A DNA stretch of 43,796 nucleotides from NCBI GenBank assembly GCA_030272815.1, contig JAJSZT010000024.1, positions 1 through 43,796 of the forward strand, read 5' to 3'. Positions 15,029-22,011 of the stretch are shown here, one piece after another. A program made the translations under genes and the position numbers. Source of the DNA: Deltaproteobacteria bacterium. GTDB lineage: Bacteria > Desulfobacterota > Desulfobacteria > Desulfobacterales > ETH-SRB1. Position 1 is the first letter of the stretch; every line of letters starts with the position of its first letter. The notes under the pieces were generated by a model. It made no database searches and was not told the DNA's origin. It worked only from the letters and a program-made list of their open reading frames with translations.

Positions 15029-15997
15029 ATGGAAATTAGCGATCTAAAACCTGCGGACATTCTGCTTTTTTCAGGGGAGAAGGGGAGTTGGATCTCGGAA
15101 GCAATTATGTTTCTCACCGACTCGTCCGTAAGTCACGCAGCTATGACTTACACAAGCAGCGAAAAGATAGTCGAAGAGTCGCCGCCAGCGGTGCAAGTTA
15201 ATGATGCAGCGCAGCGCTTTAAAGGGAGAACTGTCTATGTCATGCGCATAGATCCGTCCAAGGATTCGTTGTCTCCAGTACTTGACGCGTCTGAGGGTTA
15301 CCTGAACAAAGATGAACCCTACGCAATGTCAAATCTTTACTTGGTCGGATTGCTGTTGCTTTACAGAAAGTTTACCCCCAGCACCCAAGTGCAAAAGGTA
15401 ATGCTTAAGATTTTCAAGAAGCTGGCGGCTGACATCATTAAATACATCAACAAGCACAAAAATCCAGGCAAGCTACCCATGGTCTGTTCACAGTTTGTGT
15501 ATCAGTGCTACGATGATGCAGGTACCGGCTACAAGCTAAAAATCAAGGACGGCGTACTGCTGCACGCAGCGGTTCGTGGGGCCGGGGAGCGGAACGTGAT
15601 AGATCAGGCAATTTACCGGATTAAGAGCGACATCAGCTACGAGTTCCGCAGCTTCGTGGCAGCCAACGCAGGAATAGCGCTCCGTGATGAGGAGCCACAG
15701 AGTAAAGAGGAACTGGCGCGGGAGTTGGTGGAGGTATTGAAGGCGCAGGAAGTCGCCGAGACCGAGGCGCTCGATCAAAGGCTGGTGTTGGCAATTCAGG
15801 AGTTCGGCCAGGCGGTCTATGCAGCCACAACCGGCGTCAGTATAGACGGCGCCGACATGCTGCGCTGTAACGCCTTAAAAATATCACCCTCAGGGCTTTC
15901 CTTTCTGAAGTCTGAGGAGGCCTATTTCGTCGCACCGGCTGACTTGCTGTCACACTGTGTCAATGTAGAACAGGTAGGAATAATCAAAGTAGCATAA
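15029..15997 (+). CDS. Permuted papain-like (YiiX/YebB, NlpC-P60 superfamily) hydrolase with C-terminal extension
   Basis: A 322-residue protein, ribosome-binding site GGGAGGA. It opens with LKPADILLFSGEKGSWISEA, and the catalytic pair of this circularly permuted papain fold is visible: His36 in DSSVSHAAMTY and Cys153 in LPMVCSQFVYQCYDDAG. Members cleave amide or ester bonds of lipids, peptidoglycan or proteins. There is no signal peptide, so it is cytoplasmic or exported by a dedicated route. The last 150 residues are an unrecognised extension with a helical Glu-rich section (EEPQSKEELARELVEVLKAQ). GC content is higher than in the flanking AT-rich genes, consistent with recent arrival. Substrate unknown. 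Confidence 0.75.
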   Translation: MEISDLKPADILLFSGEKGSWISEAIMFLTDSSVSHAAMTYTSSEKIVEESPPAVQVNDAAQRFKGRTVYVMRIDPSKDSLSPVLDASEGYLNKDEPYAMSNLYLVGLLLLYRKFTPSTQVQKVMLKIFKKLAADIIKYINKHKNPGKLPMVCSQFVYQCYDDAGTGYKLKIKDGVLLHAAVRGAGERNVIDQAIYRIKSDISYEFRSFVAANAGIALRDEEPQSKEELARELVEVLKAQEVAETEALDQRLVLAIQEFGQAVYAATTGVSIDGADMLRCNALKISPSGLSFLKSEEAYFVAPADLLSHCVNVEQVGIIKVA

Positions 15998-16026
15998 CCT
16001 CAATCTATAATGTTAGAGAGTAAAAA

Positions 16027-16143
16027 ATGACAAAAGCACAATTTTCAAAAAAAATTATTATTGCCGAGCTGATAGGATTCATTCTCGTCATAATGATATT
16101 GGGAAACAGGGGGTATTCAACTTGGGAAACAGGACGTCCATAG
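16027..16143 (+). pseudogene. Truncated membrane-protein start (38 codons)
   Basis: ATG at 16027 opens MTKAQFSKKIIIAELIGFIL, then VIMILGNRGYS, and ends at TAG 16141. One transmembrane helix follows a basic start, as in many sensor or chemoreceptor N-termini; the rest of such a gene is absent. The gene-less remainder to 16212 shows nothing recognisable. Confidence 0.35.
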
Positions 16144-16212
16144 GTTAAAAGTTTACTTTCATGAGTTTGTTGATGCATGGATGTAACATATTAATATTTC
16201 AACTTCTTTGCC

Positions 16213-16292
16213 TAATCGGGTAAGGGGGAGTTTCTCTCTCCCCCTCCCCCACAACACCACGGCTTGCGGGTCCGCACCGGGCGGTTCACAAA
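16213..16292 (-). mobile_element. 3'-end remnant of a bacterial group II intron
   Basis: Read on the minus strand, the segment runs GTGAACCGCCCGGTGCGGAC and on through CCGCAAGCCGTGGTGTTGTG, a G-rich run, AAACTCCCCC and ends TTACCCGATTA. The order hairpin GGTGCGG/CCGCA, then GGTGGTGTGGGAGGGG-like tail and TACCCGAT is what I recall for the domain V-VI end of many bacterial group II introns. The reverse transcriptase and 5' part are missing. Identification is from pattern memory. Confidence 0.45.
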
Positions 16293-16320
16293 GCTTATCG
16301 GGCCGTAGCCGGATCCGGAT

Positions 16321-16473
16321 ATGGCATTACGCTTATCGCGTGCCTTTGATACTACGCCTGATCTTTGGTTAAGCTTGCAAAAAAACTATGATTTATGGCA
16401 GGCAGAGCATGTCTCAAAAGCATGGCAAACTGTCAAGCCTATTTCACCACAATTGCTCCATCATCAAGGATAA
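16321..16473 (+). pseudogene. HigA antitoxin, C-terminal remnant
   Basis: The 50 codons from ATG 16321 read MALRLSRAFDTTPDLWLSLQ, then KNYDLWQAEHVSKAWQTVKP and stop at TAA 16471. This is the conserved second half of HigA-type antitoxins (MALRLxxAFGTTPExWLxLQxxYDLW). The HTH half is missing; the preceding codons PDPD keep the frame briefly before a TAG, and the group II intron remnant ends about 30 bases upstream. No HigB toxin is present. Confidence 0.8.
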
Positions 16474-16531
16474 AACAGCCAACAAAGCCATACACTAAGA
16501 TGGTGATGGCGGGAGTTATGCCCCCCAAATT

Positions 16532-17017
16532 ATGAAAACCATTAACTTCAAACCAATCGGTATCATACACTCCCCCTTTAAGAAGCCGGAAGATATGCCT
16601 ATTCAGCCTGCTGCCGCTGATGGCGTATATGGTTCAGTAGAATTACTTCCTGAATATATTGAAGGGTTACAGGACGTTAATGGCTTTTCGCATATTTATT
16701 TAATCTATCATTTTCACCTTTCACATGATTATAATTTAAAGGTAATTCCATTTTTAGATAATACACATCGAGGGTTGTTCTCAACTCGGGCTCCGAAAAG
16801 GCCTAATCCAATAGGTCTTTCTATCGTTAAACTCATTGAAATTAAAGAAAATATAATCGAAATTGAAAATGTGGATATTATAGATGGGACTCCATTGATA
16901 GATATCAAACCATATGTTCCGGAAATGGATGCCCCTGAAAATTGCAAAATAGGTTGGCTTACCAACCACAGGTTTGAAATAAAAAAACTAAAGTCCGACA
17001 AAAGATTTGCAAAATAA
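16532..17017 (+). CDS. tRNA (N6-threonylcarbamoyladenosine37-N6)-methyltransferase TrmO-like (TsaA/YaeB)
   Basis: A 161-residue beta-barrel methyltransferase of the TsaA/YaeB/VirR family. Hallmarks are FKPIGIIHSPFKKPEDMPIQ at the start, GFSHIYLIYHFHLS, then RGLFSTRAPKRPNPIGLSIV (the AdoMet-binding ARRPNPIG motif) and VDIIDGTPLIDIKPYVPEMD. E. coli TrmO is longer (about 235 residues); this is the short archaeal/anaerobe-type single-domain version. Some relatives act in other methylations, so the tRNA role is family inference. It stands alone between remnants; a half-copy of the 161-bp repeat begins 5 bases after its stop. Confidence 0.88.
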   Translation: MKTINFKPIGIIHSPFKKPEDMPIQPAAADGVYGSVELLPEYIEGLQDVNGFSHIYLIYHFHLSHDYNLKVIPFLDNTHRGLFSTRAPKRPNPIGLSIVKLIEIKENIIEIENVDIIDGTPLIDIKPYVPEMDAPENCKIGWLTNHRFEIKKLKSDKRFAK

Positions 17018-17021
17018 AAGA

Positions 17022-17112
17022 AGGCATACCAATGGATATGTCGAGACTTTTCGCAAGTCCTTGATGCGCAAAAGATTGGTGCAGGTCGAGTAAAAAATCG
17101 CTAAATTTAGGT
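17022..17112 (+). repeat. Half copy of the 161-bp hairpin element
   Basis: From AGGCATACCAATGGATATGT to the end GTAAAAAATCGCTAAATTTAGGT, in the same orientation as the full copy at 31645-31805. The left half (TTGAGCG end) is absent. The break is close to the centre of the element. Confidence 0.88.
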
Positions 17113-17213
17113 ATAAATACTATTGGGCGCTCTTGCGCCACTAACAGGGTTTGTATATTATTAACCATAGTGCCTGCTATACTCATCGAGCGTGTGGGCG
17201 AAAGGAGAGAAAA

Positions 17214-17441
17214 ATGGCGGAAAGTGTATACAAAATAATCGAGTTGGTTGGAACAAGCACCGAGTCGTGGGAAAAAGCTGCTGCGGCTGCTGTGGAGAAG
17301 GCCTCGCAGTCATTACGCAATCTTCGCATTGCTGAGGTAGTCGAACTGGACATGCAGTTGGCGGACGGAAAGATCCGCGCTTACCGCGCAAAGGTCAAGG
17401 TATCCTTCAAGTATGAAAGCGGGGAGGGGCATAAGCGCTAA
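17214..17441 (+). CDS. Dodecin family flavin-binding protein
   Basis: A 75-residue protein reading MAESVYKIIELVGTSTESWE, then AAAAAVEKASQSLRNLRIAE and VKVSFKYESG. It matches dodecin length and pattern (VYKVIEVVGTSPESWExAxxxAVxxAxxTLRxIxxxEV, KVSF). Dodecins assemble as hollow 12-mers storing flavin in the cytoplasm. The ATG at 17214 has AAGGAGAG just upstream; an earlier in-frame start at 17151 has none. It lies 102 bases after a half-copy of the 161-bp repeat. Confidence 0.93.
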   Translation: MAESVYKIIELVGTSTESWEKAAAAAVEKASQSLRNLRIAEVVELDMQLADGKIRAYRAKVKVSFKYESGEGHKR

Positions 17442-17454
17442 GTTGTTTTTTATT

Positions 17455-17514
17455 GGTGTCAAAGCTTGAATTGTGAATTAAACTTTTCTTTATTCACTAT
17501 TCGAGCTTTGAGTC
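17455..17514. repeat. Long palindrome related to the 24-bp tandem repeats
   Basis: Arm 17458-17478 (GTCAAAGCTTGAATTGTGAA) pairs with 17492-17514 (ATTCACTATTCGAGCTTTGA plus GTC) over about 21 bases with few mismatches, loop about 13 bases. The word is the inverse of the repeats at 13858-13905. It lies 14 bases after the dodecin stop and could act as a terminator-like hairpin. Confidence 0.75.
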
Positions 17515-17617
17515 TTATAGATTTTTAACTTGAATTTTGCAAAATTGAGCAATTCTGTGTATATACTCAGCGTAGCTCAATTCCAGCATTCGCTACAATA
17601 AATAGGAGAGGTGACAA

Positions 17618-17830
17618 ATGAATTTTAAGTTAGAAGAAATGACAACAGAAGATAAATTGAAGGCAATGGAAGTCCTATGGGATGATATTTGTCGAAATTT
17701 ACCTGATTTCTTATCACCCGCATGGCATGAGCATATTTTGAAAGAAAGAGAACAAAAATTGAGAGAGGGCAAAGACAAGTTTGTTGATTGGGATCAAGCT
17801 GAAAAAGATATATGGGCATCGATTCAATGA
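17618..17830 (+). CDS. Addiction-module antitoxin (TIGR02574-like)
   Basis: A 70-residue protein: MNFKLEEMTTEDKLKAMEVL, then WDDICRNLPDFLSPAWHEHI and LREGKDKFVDWDQAEKDIWA. It matches the small putative addiction-module component family (KLxxMExLWxxL, SPxWHxxVLxERxxRLxxG, WxxAKxxI). Such proteins neutralise ParE/RelE toxins encoded downstream. Ribosome-binding site AGGAGAGG is present. The toxin partner, overlapping by 4 bases, is truncated, so the antitoxin is now effectively an orphan. Confidence 0.88.
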   Translation: MNFKLEEMTTEDKLKAMEVLWDDICRNLPDFLSPAWHEHILKEREQKLREGKDKFVDWDQAEKDIWASIQ

Positions 17831-17979
17831 AAATTAAAATCCTTGAATCAGCAAAAGAAGATTTGAAAGAGGGTTTTCATTTCTATGAATTTCAAGAAAG
17901 AGGTATTGGGAAATACTTTTTAGAGGCGCTTTCAGTTGATGAGATAGAAATATCCGGTGGCATTTTGAAGCGGTTTTAA
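17827..17979 (+). pseudogene. ParE/RelE toxin, truncated after about 40 residues
   Basis: ATG at 17827 overlaps the antitoxin stop (ATGA). The frame reads MKIKILESAKEDLKEGFHFY, then EFQERGIGKYFLEAL, the normal first half of a ParE-type toxin of about 95 residues. It then diverges and stops at 17977. The missing C-terminal half carries the beta-strands and basic residues of the active site, so no toxin activity is expected. The downstream DNA encodes the end of an unrelated outer-membrane protein, showing a recombination junction at about 17935-17970. Confidence 0.82.
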
Positions 17980-18109
17980 CTACGATTACCAGAAATCTGA
18001 GAACAGAAAGAAAAATAACAGCATAGTCACCAATTTAGGTGGAACAGCTAATGGAGAATACAGATCCGATATGCATGTGGTTGGAGCACATGTAAGCTAT
18101 GAGTTTTAG
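17969..18109 (+). pseudogene. C-terminal remnant of an outer-membrane beta-barrel protein
   Basis: In a frame shifted relative to the ParE fragment, 46 codons read SGFNYDYQKSENRKKNNSIV, then a GGTANGEYRS turn and HVVGAHVSYEF before TAG 18107. Two amphipathic strands joined by a polar loop and a final YEF are typical of the last hairpin of an outer-membrane barrel. No other part of that gene is in the window. Confidence 0.6.
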
Positions 18110-18159
18110 CTCATTTTCGACCGCAGTGTTGATGCAAATAAGATGGCTGGAGGAGTGTC

Positions 18160-19875
18160 CTAACTATTGGCCATTCCCATGTGTGAGACAACAAACTCCT
18201 CACAGAAAATACCGTTGTAAAGACCATCACGGTTTCCCTCGACATAAAGCCCGCCGCCTTCACTGCTTGCAACCGAAAAACAGCAGTACTCGGAATATCG
18301 TTCATTGATCTCTCTGATTGTGTCGGGATTACCTATGATAGTCACGTTTGAGGAAGATAACTGCTCTGGTCTGAAATCTGAAATGTCCTTAATAATATCC
18401 GGCATAATGCGGACATTTCTAAATGTTTTGACAACGGCTTCCAGATAATCGATATCTTTTTTGATCAGCACAGTGCTGCTATCCTTAATGTCGATTTCCT
18501 GCTCCGCCTCCTGATAGGCTGGAAAGGTAATGCTGAAAACCAGTCCGTGTTCATTATGCGGAAGGAAATTTTTTGACGCTACGTTTATGTGCCCGCCATG
18601 TCCCTCAATAATGGATCGAGCAATTGACAAGCCAAGTCCAGTGCCCGTCTTTTTTTGGCTTGTATAGAAGGCATTGAAGATATTTTTGAGATTCTCGAAA
18701 TTACAGCCAACTCCATCATCCTCAATAGCAATCAGTTTGACAAAAGGGGCATCAATGATTTTCACCACCACGCGGGTTGCCTGCGCTTCAAAGGAGTTTC
18801 TAAACATATTGAGAAAAACCTGCTCTAGTTTCTTCCGGTCCCCATACACGGTCGTATCCTGATCCATATTGATAAAGGCGAAAGAGTCGATCCTGTTTGG
18901 AAAATAGTCGTGAACGCAGTGCCGGATCAGCTCGCATATGTTCAGAGGCTTTTTTTCCTTGAGGATCTTCGCTTTAGAAAGATCGAGCATCTCATTGCTG
19001 AACTCAGTCAGACGGTTTATCGACATTATGATTTTTTCAACTATAGGCCTGAGTCCGTCGTTCAGGGCGGTATTATACTTGAGAAGCTGTGCAAACCCCA
19101 TGATCACCGTCGCATAGTTCCTCACCTCATGATTGATGATGGCTGAGGACTTGCCGAGCTCACTGAGAGAGCGAGCCTCTTCGAGTTCTTTGTAGGCCAT
19201 CTGGAGCTTTGCAAAGGAATTCTCTCTTTCTTTGATAATTAAGATGAGACGATCAGCGAACGAGTAGCACAATATGGCAGAGAGTCCAATAACGCCAAAA
19301 ATGGTACAGCTGGGCAGATTCAGAGCCAAATCCGTTCTGAAGAGTATCAAAAGATCCATGATGCCGCATATAGAAAGAAGCAGGAATCCTACCAAATGGA
19401 AAAAGAGGCTTTTTCTTTCCGAACCGCTAAGATGCCTCAATTTACGTACAATCAGATAATTCATGTACAGTATTGATAGAATAATATACGGAACTACGGA
19501 CACCCGATATAACACGTTTGTGCCGACAAAGCCATCCTCTTGAACAAACATGAAGCCGCCGAGAATCAGAAAAGAAAAAACAAGCCCTATAAACAGAACT
19601 CCTTTAATGATCAAGATATTTTTCGATTTCGTTAAGATCATTAAATACCAGACTATGCATGGAACGATGAAGAAATAGAGTATATGTTGAAGGCTGGTCC
19701 ACCAGACTTGATGCGGTCTCCACAGATCAATCGCTGAAAATGCGGCTAAAAGCATTATCACAATGCCGAAATACAAAAAGCTGCGATCAAGCCGTGTCCT
19801 GAGTTCTAAGACACTAAATAGAACGCCAAAAACGAACAGGACGATGCAAATTCCTTGCAAGACCAAGATAATCAT
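18160..19875 (-). CDS. Membrane sensor histidine kinase with a C-terminal extension
   Basis: A 571-residue protein. About seven hydrophobic segments fill residues 1-220, a 7TM-type sensor with no obvious periplasmic domain. A coiled coil (about 225-245) leads to the kinase core: H-box in IINHEVRNYATVIMGFAQLL, N-box in FLNMFRNSFEAQ, G1 EDDGVGC and G2 GTGLGLSIARSIIEGHGGHI. After the ATPase domain (about residue 455) comes a 115-residue unrecognised extension, with VTIIGNPDTIREINERYSEY and the ending CEEFVVSHMGM. The core is most like NtrB/HypJ-type kinases. No response regulator is adjacent. Signal unknown. Confidence 0.9.
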   Translation of the reverse strand: MIILVLQGICIVLFVFGVLFSVLELRTRLDRSFLYFGIVIMLLAAFSAIDLWRPHQVWWTSLQHILYFFIVPCIVWYLMILTKSKNILIIKGVLFIGLVFSFLILGGFMFVQEDGFVGTNVLYRVSVVPYIILSILYMNYLIVRKLRHLSGSERKSLFFHLVGFLLLSICGIMDLLILFRTDLALNLPSCTIFGVIGLSAILCYSFADRLILIIKERENSFAKLQMAYKELEEARSLSELGKSSAIINHEVRNYATVIMGFAQLLKYNTALNDGLRPIVEKIIMSINRLTEFSNEMLDLSKAKILKEKKPLNICELIRHCVHDYFPNRIDSFAFINMDQDTTVYGDRKKLEQVFLNMFRNSFEAQATRVVVKIIDAPFVKLIAIEDDGVGCNFENLKNIFNAFYTSQKKTGTGLGLSIARSIIEGHGGHINVASKNFLPHNEHGLVFSITFPAYQEAEQEIDIKDSSTVLIKKDIDYLEAVVKTFRNVRIMPDIIKDISDFRPEQLSSSNVTIIGNPDTIREINERYSEYCCFSVASSEGGGLYVEGNRDGLYNGIFCEEFVVSHMGMANS

Positions 19876-20072
19876 AAAGTAATAAGTATTTGCTTTTGGG
19901 AGATCCAGGGCTAAGATAGCAAATTAGGTTAGGCGCTCCGCCCCCCTCTCCTTCTTATAAAACATTACGTCAGTGACTCAGGAACAGGGCGACATAATTT
20001 TTTAAACTACTATTAAAAATAGAGGATGTCAAGGGAGAGAAATGACCAAAATCCACCGCCTAAAAAAAAATC

Positions 20073-20421
20073 AGGTGTTCAACGGTTGATATGCTTTATA
20101 TCCTTTATAACTGAATAATGCGTCAATCTTATTCGTAGTTACAAGCGTAGCGTCCATATCCAGGATCGCTGTACTTCCAGAATCTTGAAAACCTGAAAAT
20201 ACCGCCAATTCTTTATTAATCTTCGCAAAGCCTTTTAAAATGCTCGTTTGGCTGTCTGTCCAGCCCTGACCGCTTTCTCGTATTTTTAAATGCTTTTGGA
20301 TCTACTTGCTCAAACCTAATACTTTGGCCAAATCCAGATATACCGGCAAACCTGCCAGAGCTGTCATGCCTGTTGTGTTTTTTTCAGATTCATACTTGAA
20401 AGGAAGAATGCCTTGTGCCAT
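20073..20421 (-). pseudogene. IS1380-family transposase remnant
   Basis: From ATG at 20421 the minus strand reads MAQGILPFKYESEKNTTGMT, then ALAGLPVYLDLAKVLGLSK before a TAG; the similarity continues (ESGQGWTDSQ) and, after an internal deletion, KGFAKINKELAVF and STAILDMDATLVTTNK, ending GYKAYQPLNT. This is the conserved N-terminal region and first DDE aspartate region (ATLDxDATLVETNK, CYKGYKAYQPLN) of IS1380-type transposases. Stops, a deletion and the lost C-terminal half make it non-functional. The leader with an inverted repeat remains at 20432-20498. Confidence 0.82.
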
Positions 20422-20431
20422 AATACTTACA

Positions 20432-20498
20432 CCTCGTTGATGATAGTTTTTGTTTGGTAAAATCAATCTATCACCCTGATTTTACAGGGTCAACGAGG
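20432..20498. repeat. Inverted repeat in the IS1380 leader
   Basis: CCTCGTTGA at 20432-20440 and TCAACGAGG at 20490-20498 are inverted, with a smaller hairpin (CCCTG/CAGGG) between. It precedes the transposase remnant on the minus strand and probably represents the left end or a translation-control hairpin of the element. Confidence 0.55.
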
Positions 20499-20624
20499 TT
20501 TTTTACTTTTTTTTATGGTGAATCAAGGTATTCAACGTTCATAAAGTTGGATTTGTTATTGCTGGTGATTATGCTTTGGCTTTTCGTGGGCTCAACCTTT
20601 AGAATCATAACTTGCGAGAAAAGG

Positions 20625-21278
20625 ATGTCGGATCTAAGAACGGGAAGACGAAAATATTACGATATATTCTCTCATGTGTACGACAAGTTTATCCAAATGC
20701 ATTCTCGCCGGGATGAAAAAGATACACGAGATGTACTGGTGGAAATGGCTGACCTCGGTGAAACACCCAATCCTTATATTCTGGATATCTGCTGTGGCAC
20801 AGGATCTGTCATTTTGGCGTTTGCTAATAACTATCCGGCAAGTCTTACCGTGGGATACGATTTTTCCCGCGGAATGTTGCTTAAAACCAGGAAGAAGCCA
20901 GGTGCTCAAAAGGTGATATTGATTGAAGGAGATGCGATATCCTTGCCGTTTGCAGATGAAAGCTTTGATCTGATTACCTGCTCCCATGCACTGTATGAGT
21001 TAAAAGGGCAGACTCGACAGAACGCTTTGCGTGAAATGAAGCGGGTTGTCCGATCGGCCGGAGTGGTTTTAATCATGGAACATGAAGTGCCTCAGCGCCC
21101 TCTTATTAAGTTCCTTTTTAATCTCCGGATGGCGGCCATGGGATCTGCTGACGCCAGAGAATTTGTTAGTAGCGGACTGGCTCCGTTCACCAAAATTTTT
21201 CCACACGTTTCGCTTGCCCATTCCCCATCTGGAAAAAGTAAACTTATTATGTGTCGGAAGCATTTGGTAAAAATGTAG
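20625..21278 (+). CDS. Class I SAM-dependent methyltransferase (UbiE-like)
   Basis: A 217-residue protein starting MSDLRTGRRKYYDIFSHVYD. Motif I is ILDICCGTGSVILAF, the acidic residue after beta-2 lies in GYDFSRGML, motif II region GDAISLPFADESFDLITCSH and motif III VVRSAGVVLIMEHE. This is the UbiE/COQ5 and BchM-like pattern acting on small molecules or quinones, with substrate unknown. The frame is open back to 20454, but that upstream part lies over the end of the IS1380 leader, so I prefer ATG 20625 (AGAAAAGG just before), with ATG 20571 as an alternative. The IS remnant may have replaced its promoter. Confidence 0.85.
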   Translation: MSDLRTGRRKYYDIFSHVYDKFIQMHSRRDEKDTRDVLVEMADLGETPNPYILDICCGTGSVILAFANNYPASLTVGYDFSRGMLLKTRKKPGAQKVILIEGDAISLPFADESFDLITCSHALYELKGQTRQNALREMKRVVRSAGVVLIMEHEVPQRPLIKFLFNLRMAAMGSADAREFVSSGLAPFTKIFPHVSLAHSPSGKSKLIMCRKHLVKM

Positions 21279-21294
21279 AATAAACTCAATATAT

Positions 21295-21455
21295 AACTAA
21301 ATTGAGCGATTTTTTACTTGACCTGCACCAATCTCTTGCGCATCAAGGACTTGCGAAAAGTCTCGACATATCCATTGGTATGCCTGCGATTTTCGCAAAC
21401 CTTGCTGCATCAAGATCTTGGCACATTTCTTCGCAAAAAATCGCTCAACTTAGTT
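21295..21455 (-). repeat. 161-bp hairpin element, full copy (inverted orientation)
   Basis: Ends AACTAAATTGAGCGATTTTT and its inverse (CGCTCAACTTAGTT) bound the element. Aligned in reverse complement with 31645-31805 I count about 11 differences in 161 bases. The second and next-to-last bases differ between copies in a compensating way (A-T here, C-G there). The next gene starts 18 bases later. Confidence 0.92.
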
Positions 21456-21472
21456 AAGAAAGGAAAAATATC

Positions 21473-21958
21473 ATGGCGATAAAAAAGTGGGCTACTCCAC
21501 CGGAAATGCAGATCGACCCGGAAAAAAATTACCAGGCAGTCGTAGAAACTGACAAGGGAAACATAGAACTTGAGCTCTATCCCCAATACGCACCCAAAAC
21601 GGTCAACAACTTTGTCTTCCTGGCAAGGGAAGGTTTCTATGATGGGGTATCGTTTCACCGGGTGATCAGCGATTTTATGATCCAGAGCGGAGATCCGACG
21701 GGTACCGGACGGGGAGGCCCCGGGTATCAGTTTGAAGACGAGGTAGAAGGAAATCCGCTGAAGCACGAGACATGTGTAATCTCAATGGCAAACTCCGGGC
21801 CAAACACAAACGGAAGCCAGTTCTTCATCACGCATTCGCCGCAGCCACACTTGAACGGCAATCATACAGTGTTCGGAAAAGTAATTGTGGGGCAGGAAGT
21901 CGTAGACGCAATCCGCCAAAATGATCGGATGGTCAAAGTGGAGATTAAAGAAATATAG
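21473..21958 (+). CDS. Peptidyl-prolyl cis-trans isomerase, cyclophilin type
   Basis: A 161-residue single-domain cyclophilin without signal peptide. Active-site pattern: [20 protein letters not shown] (catalytic Arg), then [20 protein letters not shown] and [12 protein letters not shown]. It catalyses proline isomerisation in cytoplasmic protein folding. The ribosome-binding site (AAGGAAA) directly follows a 161-bp repeat copy. fdhA begins 53 bases downstream on the same strand, so the two may be cotranscribed. Confidence 0.96.
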   Translation: MAIKKWATPPEMQIDPEKNYQAVVETDKGNIELELYPQYAPKTVNNFVFLAREGFYDGVSFHRVISDFMIQSGDPTGTGRGGPGYQFEDEVEGNPLKHETCVISMANSGPNTNGSQFFITHSPQPHLNGNHTVFGKVIVGQEVVDAIRQNDRMVKVEIKEI

Positions 21959-22011
21959 GGCGAGTTTTGAATTCGCTTCGGCAACCTGGGGCAAACAGAA
22001 AGGAGGTAGAT

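Noticed and set aside
13595-17514. Possible CRISPR array because of several short repeats
   Set aside because: Repeats are few, of different kinds, partly tandem without spacers, and no cas gene is present in the window.
18099-18308. 69-residue plus-strand frame
   Set aside because: It lies opposite the 3' end of the histidine kinase gene and has no protein-like character or ribosome-binding site.
20454-20624. 57-residue N-terminal extension of the methyltransferase
   Set aside because: It overlaps the IS1380 leader repeat and adds a hydrophobic piece not found in this family; the catalytic domain fits a start at 20625.
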